This document shows, one piece after another, positions 6,628 through 16,032 of a DNA stretch of 32,796 nt (positions within the stretch are counted from its first letter, which is position 1; the number at the start of each line of letters is the position of its first letter). The DNA is from Synergistaceae bacterium (GTDB lineage: Bacteria > Synergistota > Synergistia > Synergistales > Aminobacteriaceae): assembly GCA_031274425.1 (NCBI GenBank), contig JAISQE010000022.1, positions 1 to 32,796 of the forward strand, in the 5' to 3' direction. The notes under the pieces are model-generated. The model did not search any database, was not told the DNA's origin, and was given only the letters and a program-made list of their open reading frames with translations. A program made the position numbers and the translations under genes.

Positions 6628-7440
6628 TTGGAAGATCGCGGCGGACGCCATTTTTTCGACGAAGTCGTTTCCATCATAGAACGCTTGAGGGCGCCGGGAG
6701 GATGTCCTTGGGACAGAGAACAGAAACTTTCGGACCTGCGCGCTTATATTGTAGAGGAAGCTTACGAGCTGGCGGACGCCATCACGGAAGAGCGTATGGA
6801 CAAAGTCCGCGAGGAGGCGGGAGACCTTCTGCTTCAGATTGTTTTTGTCGCTTCCATCGCCAAAGAGACGGGAGATTTCGATATTCGGGACGTCGTCCGT
6901 ACGGTCTGCGACAAATTGATCCGCCGCCATCCTCATGTTTTTTGCGTTTCGGAAGACGGAGCGCAGGTGGACAGCGAGCAGGTCTTGCGCAACTGGGAGC
7001 GGATCAAACTGGGAGAGCGTAAAGATAAAAAAGAAGATCTTTCCATCTTGGCCGGGGTCCCTAAGGGGTTGCCTCCGCTGTTGAAAGCGCATCGAATGCA
7101 GGGCAAGGCGGCCCACGTGGGTTTCGATTGGCCCAAGGGCGATTCGAAGCCGCTGTTCGAAAAATTGGACGAGGAAATAACCGAGTTGAAGGAGGCCATT
7201 GCGGCAAATGCCGTCGACGCGATGGAGGATGAACTAGGGGATGTGCTTTTCATGACGGTGAATCTGGCGCGGCATTTGAACGTCAACCCGGATGCGGCGC
7301 TTTCTGGGGCTTGCGCCAAGTTTGCGGGGCGATTCCGAAAAGTGGAACGGGACGCGGCGGACAGGGGACTCCAATTGGAGCGCTGCTCGCTGGAAGAACT
7401 GGACGAGCTCTGGAACAAAGCTAAAAAAGACGAGATTTGA
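6628..7440 (+). CDS. mazG: nucleoside triphosphate pyrophosphohydrolase MazG
   Basis: This 270-residue protein starts at TTG 6628; GGAGGTG lies 13 bases upstream, a long but usable spacing, and no better in-frame start exists. It has the CPWD motif (26-29) and two MazG domains. The first carries EEAYEL (43-48) and EEAGDLLLQ (62-70); the second carries DEEITELKEAI and EDELGDVLF near 192-213. These acidic motifs bind the metal that drives NTP hydrolysis to NMP and pyrophosphate, which clears abnormal nucleotides in the cytoplasm. Length matches the two-domain MazG type (about 260-270). It heads the plus-strand run and is followed 42 bases later by the carboxyltransferase gene. A 13-base tandem duplication spans its stop codon. 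Confidence 0.95.
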   Translation: MEDRGGRHFFDEVVSIIERLRAPGGCPWDREQKLSDLRAYIVEEAYELADAITEERMDKVREEAGDLLLQIVFVASIAKETGDFDIRDVVRTVCDKLIRRHPHVFCVSEDGAQVDSEQVLRNWERIKLGERKDKKEDLSILAGVPKGLPPLLKAHRMQGKAAHVGFDWPKGDSKPLFEKLDEEITELKEAIAANAVDAMEDELGDVLFMTVNLARHLNVNPDAALSGACAKFAGRFRKVERDAADRGLQLERCSLEELDELWNKAKKDEI

Positions 7441-7482
7441 AGACGAGATTTAGCCAAATGAGATTCGAGAGGGGAAAAGAAG

Positions 7483-8976
7483 ATGCCAAAGGAAAAGACG
7501 GTGAGACACAACGCGCAGAGCGAGGTCTCGCACAACGAAAATCCGTCCGACGCGGCGCGAAAAAATGAAAGCGTTCCGCAGGTAAAACGTAAAGGCATGA
7601 TCATGGAGACGGCGTTGCGCGATGCGCACCAGTCTCTGATCGCGACCCGTATGCGCACGGAAGACATGATCCCGGTGCTCGAGGCGATGGACGACGTGGG
7701 ATATTACTCCCTCGAGATGTGGGGAGGCGCTACGTTCGATAGCTGTATGCGTTTCCTGGACGAGGATCCCTGGGAACGGCTGAGGATCATTCGCAAATCC
7801 ATCAAGAAGACGAAGCTGCAAATGCTTTTGCGAGGCCAGAATCTGGTTGGATACCGCCATTACGCGGACGACGCGGTGCGCGAGTTTGTCAAATACGCCG
7901 TCGGCAACGGGATAGACATCATCCGGGTCTTCGACGCTCTGAACGATCTGCGCAATATGGAAATCGCGGCGGATCAGGTGAAAAAAGAAGGGGCGCATCT
8001 GCAGATGTGCATCTCCTACACGCTCTCGCCCGTCCATACGCTGGACGCCTTTGCGGAACTGGCCTACCAAATGTCGCGGATGGGGGCCGACTCCATCGCC
8101 ATCAAGGACATGGCCGGACTTTTGAATCCGGTGGACTGCGTCAGCCTCGTAAAGGCGATCAAAGCGAAAACCGACATCCCCATTCAGCTTCATTCGCATT
8201 ACACCAGCGGGATGGCCTCGATGGCCTATTACGCCGGCCTTGAAGCGGGCGCTTCCATCGTGGACACCGCCATTTCCCCCTTCTCCATGGGAACGAGCCA
8301 GCCGCCAACGGAGTCGCTGGTCGCGGCCCTCGCCGGCGGGGAGCTGGACACGGGCATCAAGCTCGAAAACCTGGTGCCCGTGGCGGAGTACTTCAAGAAG
8401 ATTCGAGAGAAGTACAGCAACCTGATCGCGGACATCGGAGGGGTCGACATCAACATTCTCCGATACCAGATCCCGGGGGGCATGTATTCGAACCTCGTGA
8501 ATCAGCTCAAGGAGCAGAACGCCCTCGATAAACTGGAGGACGTCATGAAAGAAATTCCGGTCGTGCGCAAAGCCATGGGCTATCCTCCGCTCGTGACCCC
8601 CACCAGCCAGATCGTGGGTACGCAGGCCACGCTGAACGTCCTGACGGGGCAAAGATGGAAGGTCATCCCGAAGGAGGTCAAGCAGTACTTTTTAGGCTAC
8701 TACGGCACGGCTCCGGCGCCTCTGGACCCGGAAGTTCAAAAGCTGGCCATCGGGGACGAGGAACCCATCACCTGCAGGCCGGGGGAGAAGATCGCGCCGG
8801 AGATGGAGTCCGCCGATAAAGCCGCCGGCGCGTGGTCGCTGCAGCCGGAAGACTCTCTGACGTGGATCATGTTCCCGCAGGTCGCGAAGGATTTTTTGCC
8901 CAAAAAGTACGCGCGCGCTACGAAGAGGGACGTAGGGCTGAACGAACTGGTGGACAACAGCGCTTATCCCATCTAG
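7483..8976 (+). CDS. oadA: biotin-dependent carboxyltransferase subunit (oxaloacetate decarboxylase alpha / pyruvate carboxylase subunit B)
   Basis: This 497-residue protein starts at ATG 7483 with GAGAGGGG upstream. After a hydrophilic ~38-residue extension it has the HMGL-like TIM barrel: ETALRDAHQS (Asp47, metal), LLRGQNLVGY, the carbamylated lysine in SIAIKDMAGL (Lys208), and QLHSHYTSGM (His237, His239, metal). The PYC_OADA conserved domain follows, from about 320 to the end. There is no biotinyl domain with an EAMKM motif, so biotin must be on a separate carrier protein, as in 5S-type or split OAD subunits. It transfers CO2 between biotin and pyruvate/oxaloacetate, or a related acceptor. 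No BCCP or Na+-pumping beta subunit is next to it. The family is secure; the exact acceptor and symbol are uncertain. Confidence 0.88.
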   Translation: MPKEKTVRHNAQSEVSHNENPSDAARKNESVPQVKRKGMIMETALRDAHQSLIATRMRTEDMIPVLEAMDDVGYYSLEMWGGATFDSCMRFLDEDPWERLRIIRKSIKKTKLQMLLRGQNLVGYRHYADDAVREFVKYAVGNGIDIIRVFDALNDLRNMEIAADQVKKEGAHLQMCISYTLSPVHTLDAFAELAYQMSRMGADSIAIKDMAGLLNPVDCVSLVKAIKAKTDIPIQLHSHYTSGMASMAYYAGLEAGASIVDTAISPFSMGTSQPPTESLVAALAGGELDTGIKLENLVPVAEYFKKIREKYSNLIADIGGVDINILRYQIPGGMYSNLVNQLKEQNALDKLEDVMKEIPVVRKAMGYPPLVTPTSQIVGTQATLNVLTGQRWKVIPKEVKQYFLGYYGTAPAPLDPEVQKLAIGDEEPITCRPGEKIAPEMESADKAAGAWSLQPEDSLTWIMFPQVAKDFLPKKYARATKRDVGLNELVDNSAYPI

Positions 8977-8997
8977 CGGGAGTCTCGTAAAATAACG

Positions 8998-10017
8998 ATG
9001 GAACCGAGCGAAAGCACGGCGGAAAGCGTGACTGCGGTTCGAGGCGTACCGAGCCCGTGGTTGGAGGGCGTGGAAATATCTGGAGAGAGCGCGATGCTGC
9101 GCCTCTCGGGGGCCAACGATGAAAACCTGGATGCTATACAGGAGCGCTATCCCGTCAACCTGGTGGTCCGCGGCTGCAACATTCAGGTGGGGGGCTCCGA
9201 CAAGGAGCCGGTTCGGATCGTGAGCGACCTGATACGTCAGCTTTCTGTCGTCGCCGATAAGGGGTACGACGTACACGTCGCGGATGTGAGGTATGCAATG
9301 GACGCCTTGGCGGAGGGGCACGAGCCCAAGTTGGAAGCTCTTTATTCGGACATCATCTGCACGACGGCCAAGGGAAGGCCGATCAGGGCGAAAACGGTGG
9401 GGCAGCGGGCCTACATAAACGCGATGAGGGGCAACGACATTCTTTTTGCCGTGGGACCCGCAGGAACGGGCAAGACGTACTTGGCGGTCTGCGAGGCGGT
9501 GTCGATGCTGAAGTCGGGAGGGGTCGCCCGCGTGGTTTTGGTGCGTCCGGCCGTGGAGGCCGGAGAAAGTTTGGGATTTCTGCCCGGCGATCTTCGAGAA
9601 AAGGTGGAACCCTATGTTCGCCCGCTCTACGACGCCTTTTATGATCTCCTGTCGCCCGAACGGTTCGCGAGATACATCGACAAGGGCGTCATCGAAATAG
9701 CGCCTTTGGCCTACATGAGGGGGCGCACTCTGAACGAAAGTTTTATCATTCTGGACGAGGCGCAGAATACGACGCCCGAGCAGATGAAGATGTTTCTGAC
9801 TCGATTGGGATTCGGATCGAAAGCGGTGGTCACGGGCGACGTCACTCAGATCGACCTGCCGAACGGGAAAGAATCCGGGTTGAACCACGTCCGCGCCATT
9901 CTGCGAAACATCAAGGGGATCGACTTTTTCGATCTGACCCACGCGGACATCGTGCGTCACGAGATCGTTCAAAAAGTGGTACAGGCTTACGAACGCTATG
10001 AGCAACGCCAATCATAA
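8998..10017 (+). CDS. phoH: PhoH family ATPase
   Basis: This 339-residue protein starts at ATG 8998, 21 bases after the previous stop; GGGAG lies rather far upstream. Residues 20-90 form the N-terminal KH-like region typical of PhoH/YbeZ. The ATPase domain has Walker A GPAGTGKT (153-160), LVRPAVEAGESLGFLPGD, and Walker B FIILDEAQN with Asp253 and Glu254, then VVTGDVTQIDLP. PhoH/YbeZ proteins are cytoplasmic ATPases tied to RNA metabolism and work with YbeY, whose gene lies two genes downstream. The phoH-pgpH-ybeY-corC-cdd-era order is a well-known conserved cluster. The 3' end overlaps the next gene by 20 bases. Confidence 0.95.
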   Translation: MEPSESTAESVTAVRGVPSPWLEGVEISGESAMLRLSGANDENLDAIQERYPVNLVVRGCNIQVGGSDKEPVRIVSDLIRQLSVVADKGYDVHVADVRYAMDALAEGHEPKLEALYSDIICTTAKGRPIRAKTVGQRAYINAMRGNDILFAVGPAGTGKTYLAVCEAVSMLKSGGVARVVLVRPAVEAGESLGFLPGDLREKVEPYVRPLYDAFYDLLSPERFARYIDKGVIEIAPLAYMRGRTLNESFIILDEAQNTTPEQMKMFLTRLGFGSKAVVTGDVTQIDLPNGKESGLNHVRAILRNIKGIDFFDLTHADIVRHEIVQKVVQAYERYEQRQS

Positions 10018-12079
10018 GAGCAGCAAAATTGGGCATGGAGTTTTGTCGCGGAAATGGAAACGCGTTTCCGGCGAACTCTATGCCTCTTATATTGTTCCCG
10101 TAATACTCCTTTTGTGCATGGGGGGCGTCGTCGTCGTCTTGGAGTGGACATATCTATCCAGCGGGTACGGCTTCGAGGTGGGAAATCCATCGCCGCACAG
10201 CTACAGGGCGGTTTCTCCTATGAAATACACGGACATAACGCTCATAGATAATTTGAGGAACAGAGCGGGGGAGTCCGTGGTCGGGGTCATGGTGCGGGAC
10301 GTGGGAGCGAGCGAGCGCATGAGGCGTCGCTTGTCCGAATTCCGCGATATTCGGGACTGGAGTTCTCCGCCAAAGGGTTTTTCCGGAGAGTTGACGAACG
10401 CCTTCCGCAGCCTGCCCGACGACCGTAGAGAGGTTTTGCTCTCCTTTGCGGACGGCATCGGCAACGTTTACTTTGAAACCCTGGCCTCGGAGGACGTTGG
10501 GGCGATGGGGCGGGAGAGCGCCGTGCTGTGGGCGGAAATCGAGAAATTGGGCATACCCGCCGCGGAAGAAAACCTTCTTTACCAACTTTTGGAGGAAGTC
10601 GTCGCCCCCGGCTACAAAGTGGACCCGCAGTTGACGGATATCGCGCGCGACGTGGTGAAAAAGGCGATCCCTTCTATAGAGCGCCAGTTGGAAGTGGGGG
10701 ACGTCATCGTCGAACAAGGGCAGGTCATCACGCCTCAGATCGCGCGTTTGCTGAGGCTTCAAGGTTATTCGGAAGACGAATTTCCTCTGAACCAGTTGGT
10801 TGTGTTGTGTCTTATGATGCTTGTTCTCCCCTTCTGGCTGGATATTTCGGCGAAAGAAATGCCCGGCAGCCGCCCGACCGGAAGCTGCGTCGTTTTCGTC
10901 ATCGGCATCGGATGGCTGTGCGAGGCGGCGGCCGTTCATTTGGGCATCGTGGGGGCCGGAATCCTGCCCTCGGTCACGGTTGCGTACCTTTGTATGCCGC
11001 GGCGCTTCGCCTTTAACGTCTGCCTTGCGGGAACGGTGTCGGTGGTGTTTTTGGTCACGGGTCTGTCCATCTACAATATTTTGTCCTTGCTGGTTTTTGG
11101 TTTTGTGGCCTCGATGAGCGGACTGTACGTTCTGAACAAAATCGACTCGCGGGAAACTCTGGGATATAGAGTCCTTCTTCTGGCCGCTTTTTTGGCTGCC
11201 GCGAAGGTGTTCGTCCGCAGGGTTCAGGGATTTCCCATAACCTGGGAATCCCTCAGCCTGGTTTGGCCGCTGGGCGAAACGTGGCGCATGTTCGGCCAAT
11301 TTTTGCTTTTCGACCTTGTGGTGACGTATCTCGTAACGGCTCTTTTGCCCATGATCGAAAGTCATATCGGCGCTCTTTCCATTTTGAGGACGAGGGAATT
11401 GAGCCATCCTTCCAATCCGTTGCTCCGCAAGCTGCAGGTCGAAGCGCCCGGGACCTATCATCATAGTTTGATGATAGGAACTTTGGCGGAGACCGTCGCG
11501 GACGAACTGGGGATGGACGAGAATTTGGTGAAGGTCGGAGCTTACTATCACGATATCGGCAAGTTGCGCCGTCCTCGTTTCTTCGTCGAAAACCAATTGG
11601 GGGGCGAAAATATTCACGACACAATGTCTCCGACGCTATCGGCGGTCGCGATCATCGCCCATGTCCGAGAGGGCGTCGAATTGGCGAACGAATTCGGCCT
11701 GCCGAAAAAAGTGAAGCAGTTCATTGCCGAACATCACGGCACGACCTGTTTGGGTTATTTTTACAAAAAAGCGTTGACTTTGGGAGAGAAAGTGGAGTTG
11801 GAGCAGTTTTGTTACCCCGGCCCCAAACCCCAGTCTCGTGAAACGGCTCTTTTGATGTTGCTCGATTCCCTGGAGGCGGCAATGAGGGCGGAGAGCAAAA
11901 ATATCTCCACGGTAAAGGACATTCAAGAGGTCGTCGAACGGGTCATTGCGACTAAAATAGCGGGCAGGCAACTAGACGAGGTGGATTTCACGTTCAGGGA
12001 AATGGAACGCATCAAAGCGGCGATGCTGAAGGCTTTTCAGTCTATTTACCATACGAGGACCGTAAAAGAAATAAAGTGA
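9998..12079 (+). CDS. pgpH: HD family 7TM phosphohydrolase, c-di-AMP phosphodiesterase type (PgpH/YqfF)
   Basis: This 693-residue membrane protein starts at ATG 9998, inside the last codons of phoH; no strong ribosome site is visible, so coupling is likely. One transmembrane helix at 31-50 is followed by an extracytoplasmic 7TMR-HDED-type region (about 60-260, including VVKKAIPSIERQLEVGDVI). Seven closely spaced hydrophobic segments follow (about 265-470). The cytoplasmic HD domain holds GTYHHSLMIG (His488, His489), YYHDIGKLRRP (His518, Asp519) and IAEHHGT, the metal ligands. In Listeria and Bacillus relatives the enzyme degrades cyclic di-AMP. The architecture is complete. Confidence in the family is high; the signalling substrate is by homology. 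Confidence 0.94.
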   Translation: MSNANHKSSKIGHGVLSRKWKRVSGELYASYIVPVILLLCMGGVVVVLEWTYLSSGYGFEVGNPSPHSYRAVSPMKYTDITLIDNLRNRAGESVVGVMVRDVGASERMRRRLSEFRDIRDWSSPPKGFSGELTNAFRSLPDDRREVLLSFADGIGNVYFETLASEDVGAMGRESAVLWAEIEKLGIPAAEENLLYQLLEEVVAPGYKVDPQLTDIARDVVKKAIPSIERQLEVGDVIVEQGQVITPQIARLLRLQGYSEDEFPLNQLVVLCLMMLVLPFWLDISAKEMPGSRPTGSCVVFVIGIGWLCEAAAVHLGIVGAGILPSVTVAYLCMPRRFAFNVCLAGTVSVVFLVTGLSIYNILSLLVFGFVASMSGLYVLNKIDSRETLGYRVLLLAAFLAAAKVFVRRVQGFPITWESLSLVWPLGETWRMFGQFLLFDLVVTYLVTALLPMIESHIGALSILRTRELSHPSNPLLRKLQVEAPGTYHHSLMIGTLAETVADELGMDENLVKVGAYYHDIGKLRRPRFFVENQLGGENIHDTMSPTLSAVAIIAHVREGVELANEFGLPKKVKQFIAEHHGTTCLGYFYKKALTLGEKVELEQFCYPGPKPQSRETALLMLLDSLEAAMRAESKNISTVKDIQEVVERVIATKIAGRQLDEVDFTFREMERIKAAMLKAFQSIYHTRTVKEIK

Positions 12080-12108
12080 CGCTTCCAGATTCGGGAGGGA
12101 GATAGGTT

Positions 12109-12609
12109 TTGAAGTTACAATTGAACATCGACGCTCCGGAGGACGGCGACCCCCAAAGTTTTTTTTCGTCGGTCGCGGTTAAAAACTTGGAGGCCGTTTT
12201 CGGGGAAGAGTTGTCGCTTTTTTGTCCGGGCGTGGACAGATACGCTCAGGTGGAGCTTTCCGTCTCGTTTTTGAACGGCTCGGACATGAGAGAAATCAAC
12301 GAAAGCCACAGAAATGTTGACGAGCCCACGGATGTGCTGTCGTTTCCCCTCTGGGAGGACGAAGGAAGGTTCGCGCCCAAGGGCCTGCCGGAGTTGCTGC
12401 CGCTGGGAGACATCCTCGTCTGCCCGGAGGAAGTGAGGCGGACGCACGGCTCTTTGCCTTACGCGGAGGCTCTCTGCCTGGTGTTGGCTCATGGTTTTTT
12501 GCACCTGCTGGCCTGGGATCACGACACTCTCGAAAAAGAACAGGCGATGTGGGAGCGTCAGGAACACCTGAAGTCCAAGTTGCTGAAAGTCCTTGAGGAG
12601 GCTCGCTGA
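12109..12609 (+). CDS. ybeY: endoribonuclease YbeY
   Basis: This 166-residue protein starts at TTG 12109 with GGGAGGGAGATAGG just upstream. It has the UPF0054 core: NESHRNVDEPTDVLSFPL and LGDILVCPEEV, then the zinc site HGFLHLLAWDH with His128, His132 and His138. The consensus HGxLHLxGYDH has Gly-Tyr where this protein has Ala-Trp; the metal ligands are intact. YbeY is a metal-dependent RNase needed for 16S rRNA 3' maturation and ribosome quality control. The stop codon overlaps the next start by one base (TGATG). Confidence 0.95.
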   Translation: MKLQLNIDAPEDGDPQSFFSSVAVKNLEAVFGEELSLFCPGVDRYAQVELSVSFLNGSDMREINESHRNVDEPTDVLSFPLWEDEGRFAPKGLPELLPLGDILVCPEEVRRTHGSLPYAEALCLVLAHGFLHLLAWDHDTLEKEQAMWERQEHLKSKLLKVLEEAR

Positions 12610-13928
12610 TGGAGGCGTTTGCCGATATCGTCGTCCCTTTACTGGAGGGCCTTTTCTGGCTGGCCGTCCTGCTTTTTCTGTCGGCGTTTTGCAGCGCCTC
12701 CGAGACGGCCATCACCTCCGTGGGGCGCGGCAAGCTCTTGGCTTTGCAGGAGACGCGGCCTTTCTACAGATCCTTGTTCCAATGGCTGATCGACGATATC
12801 CAGCGGGTGTTGACCCTCTGCCTGATCGCCAACAACGTGGTCAACATCGGGGCCAGCACCCTGGCGACCGCCATCGCGTTGAGGATTTTCGGCGTGGGGG
12901 GACTGGTTTACGTCGTGCCGTTCATGACCGTGATGGTCGTCATTTTCGGCGAGATCTTGCCCAAAAGCGTCGCCATCATTTATACCGAACGGATTCTTTT
13001 ATTTTGTACGCCTATTCTGCGCGTCTTTGACTTTTTGATCTACCCTTTCACCCGCCTGATGCAGACGGCCGTTTACGCGATCGGATGGTTTCTTCACATC
13101 GATTTGAAGCGACAAAGCCCCTTTGTGACGCGTGAGGAAATCGAGCAGGTCGTCAATATCGGCGAACAGAGCGGAGCCCTGGAGGCCGTCGAACGCCGCA
13201 TGATTCACGGCGTCATCGATTTCGAGGAAACTCGCGTTTACGAGATCATGGTTCCGCGAGTCGACATCGTGGAACTCGAGGCCACGGACACCATAGGCGC
13301 GGCGATGGAGGTGTTCATCGAGCACGGACATTCGCGCTTGCCGGTTTACGACGACAGCCCCGATAACATCGTGGGCATTCTCTACGTCAAAGATACCCTG
13401 AAGCACCTGATCGCGGGCGACCTCAAGCAGCCCGTGGGGTCCCTCCTGCGCGAGCCCATGTTCGTTCCCGAGAGCATTCGGACCGTGGAGTTGTTGGAGG
13501 CGATGCGGCGCGATCACGTGCACATCGCCGTCGTGGTGGACGAGTATGGAGGAATTGCCGGCATCGTCACTATGGAAGATCTGTTGGAGGAGATCGTCGG
13601 GGAAATTCAGGACGAATACGACCAGGAAGTCCCCGATATCATCGAAGAGGAAGACGGCACCTACCTCGTTCAGGGAAACATGAGTCTGGAGGACCTGAGC
13701 GAGGCTTTGAAGTGTCCTTTCGAGTCCGAGGACGCCGAGAGCATCGCGGGACTCGTCCTGTCTCTGGCGGGGAACTTCCCGGAGGACGACGACGAGTTCG
13801 AATACGAGAACTGGATCATCAAGGTCGTGGCCCTCGAGGACCATCGTATAAAATTGCTTCGCCTTGCGCGAAAGGACCGCGACCCGAAAAACACGGAAAA
13901 CGGTCTGAAAATCCAGCGTGCGGTTTAA
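12609..13928 (+). CDS. CNNM/CorC-type transporter (DUF21, CBS pair, CorC_HlyC)
   Basis: This 439-residue protein starts at ATG 12609, overlapping the ybeY stop. The N-terminal DUF21 membrane domain (about 1-190) has [14 protein letters not shown] and [11 protein letters not shown], both family signatures, and three or four hydrophobic segments. A CBS pair follows (about 210-340, with [19 protein letters not shown] and [26 protein letters not shown] split across two repeats). The CorC_HlyC domain ends the protein (about 350-430). Family members are implicated in Mg2+/Co2+ export or homeostasis; the old name is hemolysin C/TlyC. The inner-membrane location and domain order are clear; the ion is inferred from the family. 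Confidence 0.93.
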   Translation: MEAFADIVVPLLEGLFWLAVLLFLSAFCSASETAITSVGRGKLLALQETRPFYRSLFQWLIDDIQRVLTLCLIANNVVNIGASTLATAIALRIFGVGGLVYVVPFMTVMVVIFGEILPKSVAIIYTERILLFCTPILRVFDFLIYPFTRLMQTAVYAIGWFLHIDLKRQSPFVTREEIEQVVNIGEQSGALEAVERRMIHGVIDFEETRVYEIMVPRVDIVELEATDTIGAAMEVFIEHGHSRLPVYDDSPDNIVGILYVKDTLKHLIAGDLKQPVGSLLREPMFVPESIRTVELLEAMRRDHVHIAVVVDEYGGIAGIVTMEDLLEEIVGEIQDEYDQEVPDIIEEEDGTYLVQGNMSLEDLSEALKCPFESEDAESIAGLVLSLAGNFPEDDDEFEYENWIIKVVALEDHRIKLLRLARKDRDPKNTENGLKIQRAV

Positions 13929-13960
13929 AAAAATTAACTTGGAAAGGGGAAAGGTCCCCG

Positions 13961-14392
13961 ATGGCGGAAAGTCGCAAATTTTACTGGCCATGGCCCGACA
14001 CGCCGGCGGAAGCGCTTTTGCAAAGGGCGCGGATCGCGGCGGAACGCGCCTACGCTCCCTATTCGAACTTCAAAGTGGGAGCCGCGCTTTTGACGTCGGA
14101 CGGCAGCGTCGTTCTGGGCTGCAACGTGGAAAATGCGTCCTATAGCATGACGATTTGCGCGGAGCGCAATGCCATTGCCAGCATGATCGCCATGGGGCAT
14201 CTGGACCCCGTGGCCATCGCCGTGGTGGGGGGAAGATCCGGCACTCCTTGCCCCCCGTGCGGAGCTTGCCGTCAAGTGTTGGCGGAGTTCAACCCGGACA
14301 TGCTGGTGGTGCTGGAATCTCCCAACAAGGTCATCGTCATGAGCGCCAACGAGCTTCTGCCCCTCAGTTTTTCGCTGACGGAGAGAACGTGA
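13961..14392 (+). CDS. cdd: cytidine deaminase
   Basis: This 143-residue protein starts at ATG 13961, with GGAAAGGGG upstream; the frame is open further 5', but that part overlaps the previous gene. It has FKVGAALLTSDG and NVENASYS, then TICAERNA with Cys66 and the proton-shuttle Glu68, and PCPPCGACRQ with Cys100 and Cys103. These are the three zinc ligands of the small homotetrameric class. It deaminates cytidine and deoxycytidine to uridine forms for pyrimidine salvage. It sits 32 bases after the CorC-type gene and 13 before era, the common position in this cluster. Confidence 0.96.
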   Translation: MAESRKFYWPWPDTPAEALLQRARIAAERAYAPYSNFKVGAALLTSDGSVVLGCNVENASYSMTICAERNAIASMIAMGHLDPVAIAVVGGRSGTPCPPCGACRQVLAEFNPDMLVVLESPNKVIVMSANELLPLSFSLTERT

Positions 14393-14405
14393 GAGGTTCC
14401 TGGGC

Positions 14406-15326
14406 GTGAGCGAGCGCGAAAAAATGCGGTGCGGCGTCGTCGCTTTGGTAGGGCGCCCCAATGTGGGCAAGTCGTCCTTGGTCAACGCTCTTTTGAGAGA
14501 AAAAGTCGCCGTCGTTTCCCCGAAACCTCAGACGACCCGCAACGCCGTGCGTTGCATTTACAACGACGAAAGAGCCCAGATCGTTTTCACGGACACCCCG
14601 GGGGTCCACATTCCCAAAAACAAACTGGGGCGATTTCTTTCGGATTCCGTGAAAGATACTCTCGATAACGCCGATGCGGCGTGTTATCTGGTGGAGGCGG
14701 GAGACCGGAAGATCGGCGTCGAAGACAGAGAGGTTTTAAGCGCGCTCGCGGAGGTTCACTGCCCCGTCGTTCTCGTCGTGAACAAGTGCGATCGGGCGAA
14801 AGTCGATTCTCGAAACGATCCGGCGCGGGTTTGGGCGCTTTACGGCGGCGAACGGGCCTTTGTGGGGCGCGTCGCGCTTTCGGCGAAAAGCGGAAAAGGC
14901 ATCGCCGCGCTCATCGACTTGTTGTTGCCGCTCCTGCCCGAGGGAGAGCCGTGGTACGACTCCGACATCCTGATGGACGGCACGGAGCGCTTCAGGGCGA
15001 GCGAGATCGTGCGCGGCCAAGTGCTGTCCTTGTTGCGGGACGAGGTTCCTCACTGCGTCGCCGTGGAGATCGAGGAGTACAAGAGCCCCGACGAGTATCC
15101 TGATCGCGACAAACTGTACGTCCGAGCGTCGTTGATCGTGGAGACCTCGGGGCAGAAGGCCATATTGATAGGCGCGTCGGGAACGATGCTCAAAAAAATA
15201 GGCCGAGCCGCCAGGCTCGACCTCGAAAAAGCGACGGGGCATTCCGCGTATCTGGAGCTTTGGGTGAAGGTTTCTCCCCGATGGAGGCAATCCGATCCTG
15301 TCTTGAGGCGTTTGGGATATTCGTGA
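14406..15326 (+). CDS. era: GTPase Era
   Basis: This 306-residue protein starts at GTG 14406. The G domain has G1 GRPNVGKS (16-23), G2 in TTRNAV, G3 DTPG and G4 NKCD, then SAKSGKGI as G5. The C-terminal KH domain shows ILIGASGTMLKKIGRAAR, and the protein ends with LWVKVSPRWRQ and LGYS as usual. Era binds the 3' end of 16S rRNA and is needed for 30S assembly; the neighbouring ybeY acts in the same process. The recO frame begins directly after or overlaps its stop. Confidence 0.97.
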   Translation: MSEREKMRCGVVALVGRPNVGKSSLVNALLREKVAVVSPKPQTTRNAVRCIYNDERAQIVFTDTPGVHIPKNKLGRFLSDSVKDTLDNADAACYLVEAGDRKIGVEDREVLSALAEVHCPVVLVVNKCDRAKVDSRNDPARVWALYGGERAFVGRVALSAKSGKGIAALIDLLLPLLPEGEPWYDSDILMDGTERFRASEIVRGQVLSLLRDEVPHCVAVEIEEYKSPDEYPDRDKLYVRASLIVETSGQKAILIGASGTMLKKIGRAARLDLEKATGHSAYLELWVKVSPRWRQSDPVLRRLGYS

Positions 15327-15340
15327 GCGAGGACAAGCCG

Positions 15341-15961
15341 ATGGGTTTTCAAGCCGCCTCCGGTGTGGTGTTGAGTCGCCGTATCCTAGGGGAGGGAGAT
15401 TTGTTTTTGACCCTTTTCCTCAAGGGAATGGGGATAACCCCCGTGTCCGCCCGAGGGGCGGCTACGGGGAAAGTGCGGTTCGGCGGGGGGACGGAGCCCC
15501 TGGTGTGGGGCGTGTTCACGCTCTATCAGGGGAAGGGCGGCGAAGGAAGAAAATACCTCAAAAGCGTGGACGTCGCGGACGACATGCTGAAATTGCGAGC
15601 CAGCGCCCGCGCGCTGTTTGCGGTTGTGCGCTGGGCGAAGCTCCTAACGCGCCACCTCATGGAGGGACATCCTTCGGACGACCTATTGGCGAACTTCTAT
15701 TGGAACATGAAACTGCTGAACGATGGAGAACTTTCCGTCGAGGCCGCGGAATGGCGTTTTTTGTGGCGCTGGCTGAAGAGTTGGGGGCTGGCCCCGGAGT
15801 TGGCGGAGTACATCGACTGCACGCCCCTGGAGCTGGAGTTGCTTCGAAAAGTCGCGGCGGTCAAAACCCCGGAGTTGAATCGGACTTGGGCCGCGGACGC
15901 GCACAGGCGTCTTTTCGCGAATGCGGCGCGGCGCATCGAGGTTTTTTTGAAAGAAGTTTGA
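15341..15961 (+). CDS. recO: DNA repair protein RecO
   Basis: ATG 15341 is preferred because GCGAGG lies 8 bases upstream and places ASGVVLSRRILGEGDL at the family position. A GTG at 15323 overlapping the era stop (GTGA) is the alternative and adds six residues. The 206-residue protein has the N-terminal OB-fold (TLFLKGMGITPVSARGA) and a helical C-terminal half (YWNMKLLNDGEL, FLWRWLKSWGL). It lacks the Cys4 zinc motif found in some RecO proteins and is shorter than the usual 240, so it may be a divergent form. RecO loads RecA with RecR. A 23-base tandem duplication overlaps the stop. Confidence 0.8.
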   Translation: MGFQAASGVVLSRRILGEGDLFLTLFLKGMGITPVSARGAATGKVRFGGGTEPLVWGVFTLYQGKGGEGRKYLKSVDVADDMLKLRASARALFAVVRWAKLLTRHLMEGHPSDDLLANFYWNMKLLNDGELSVEAAEWRFLWRWLKSWGLAPELAEYIDCTPLELELLRKVAAVKTPELNRTWAADAHRRLFANAARRIEVFLKEV

Positions 15962-15990
15962 AATAAATTTTGAAAGAAGTTCGAAAGAGA
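15945..15990. repeat. 23-bp tandem duplication across the recO stop
   Basis: Copies at 15945-15967 and 15968-15990 agree at 20 of 23 positions by eye. Both begin TTTTGAAAGAAGTT. The first copy contains the recO stop codon. Confidence 0.7.
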
Positions 15991-16032
15991 TTTAAAAAAA
16001 GTTTGGGTGTCGCGGTTTGCATGGGTTTCCGT

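Noticed and set aside
10154-11617. 487-codon open frame antisense to pgpH
   Set aside because: No ribosome site or family features; pgpH is intact in the opposite strand.
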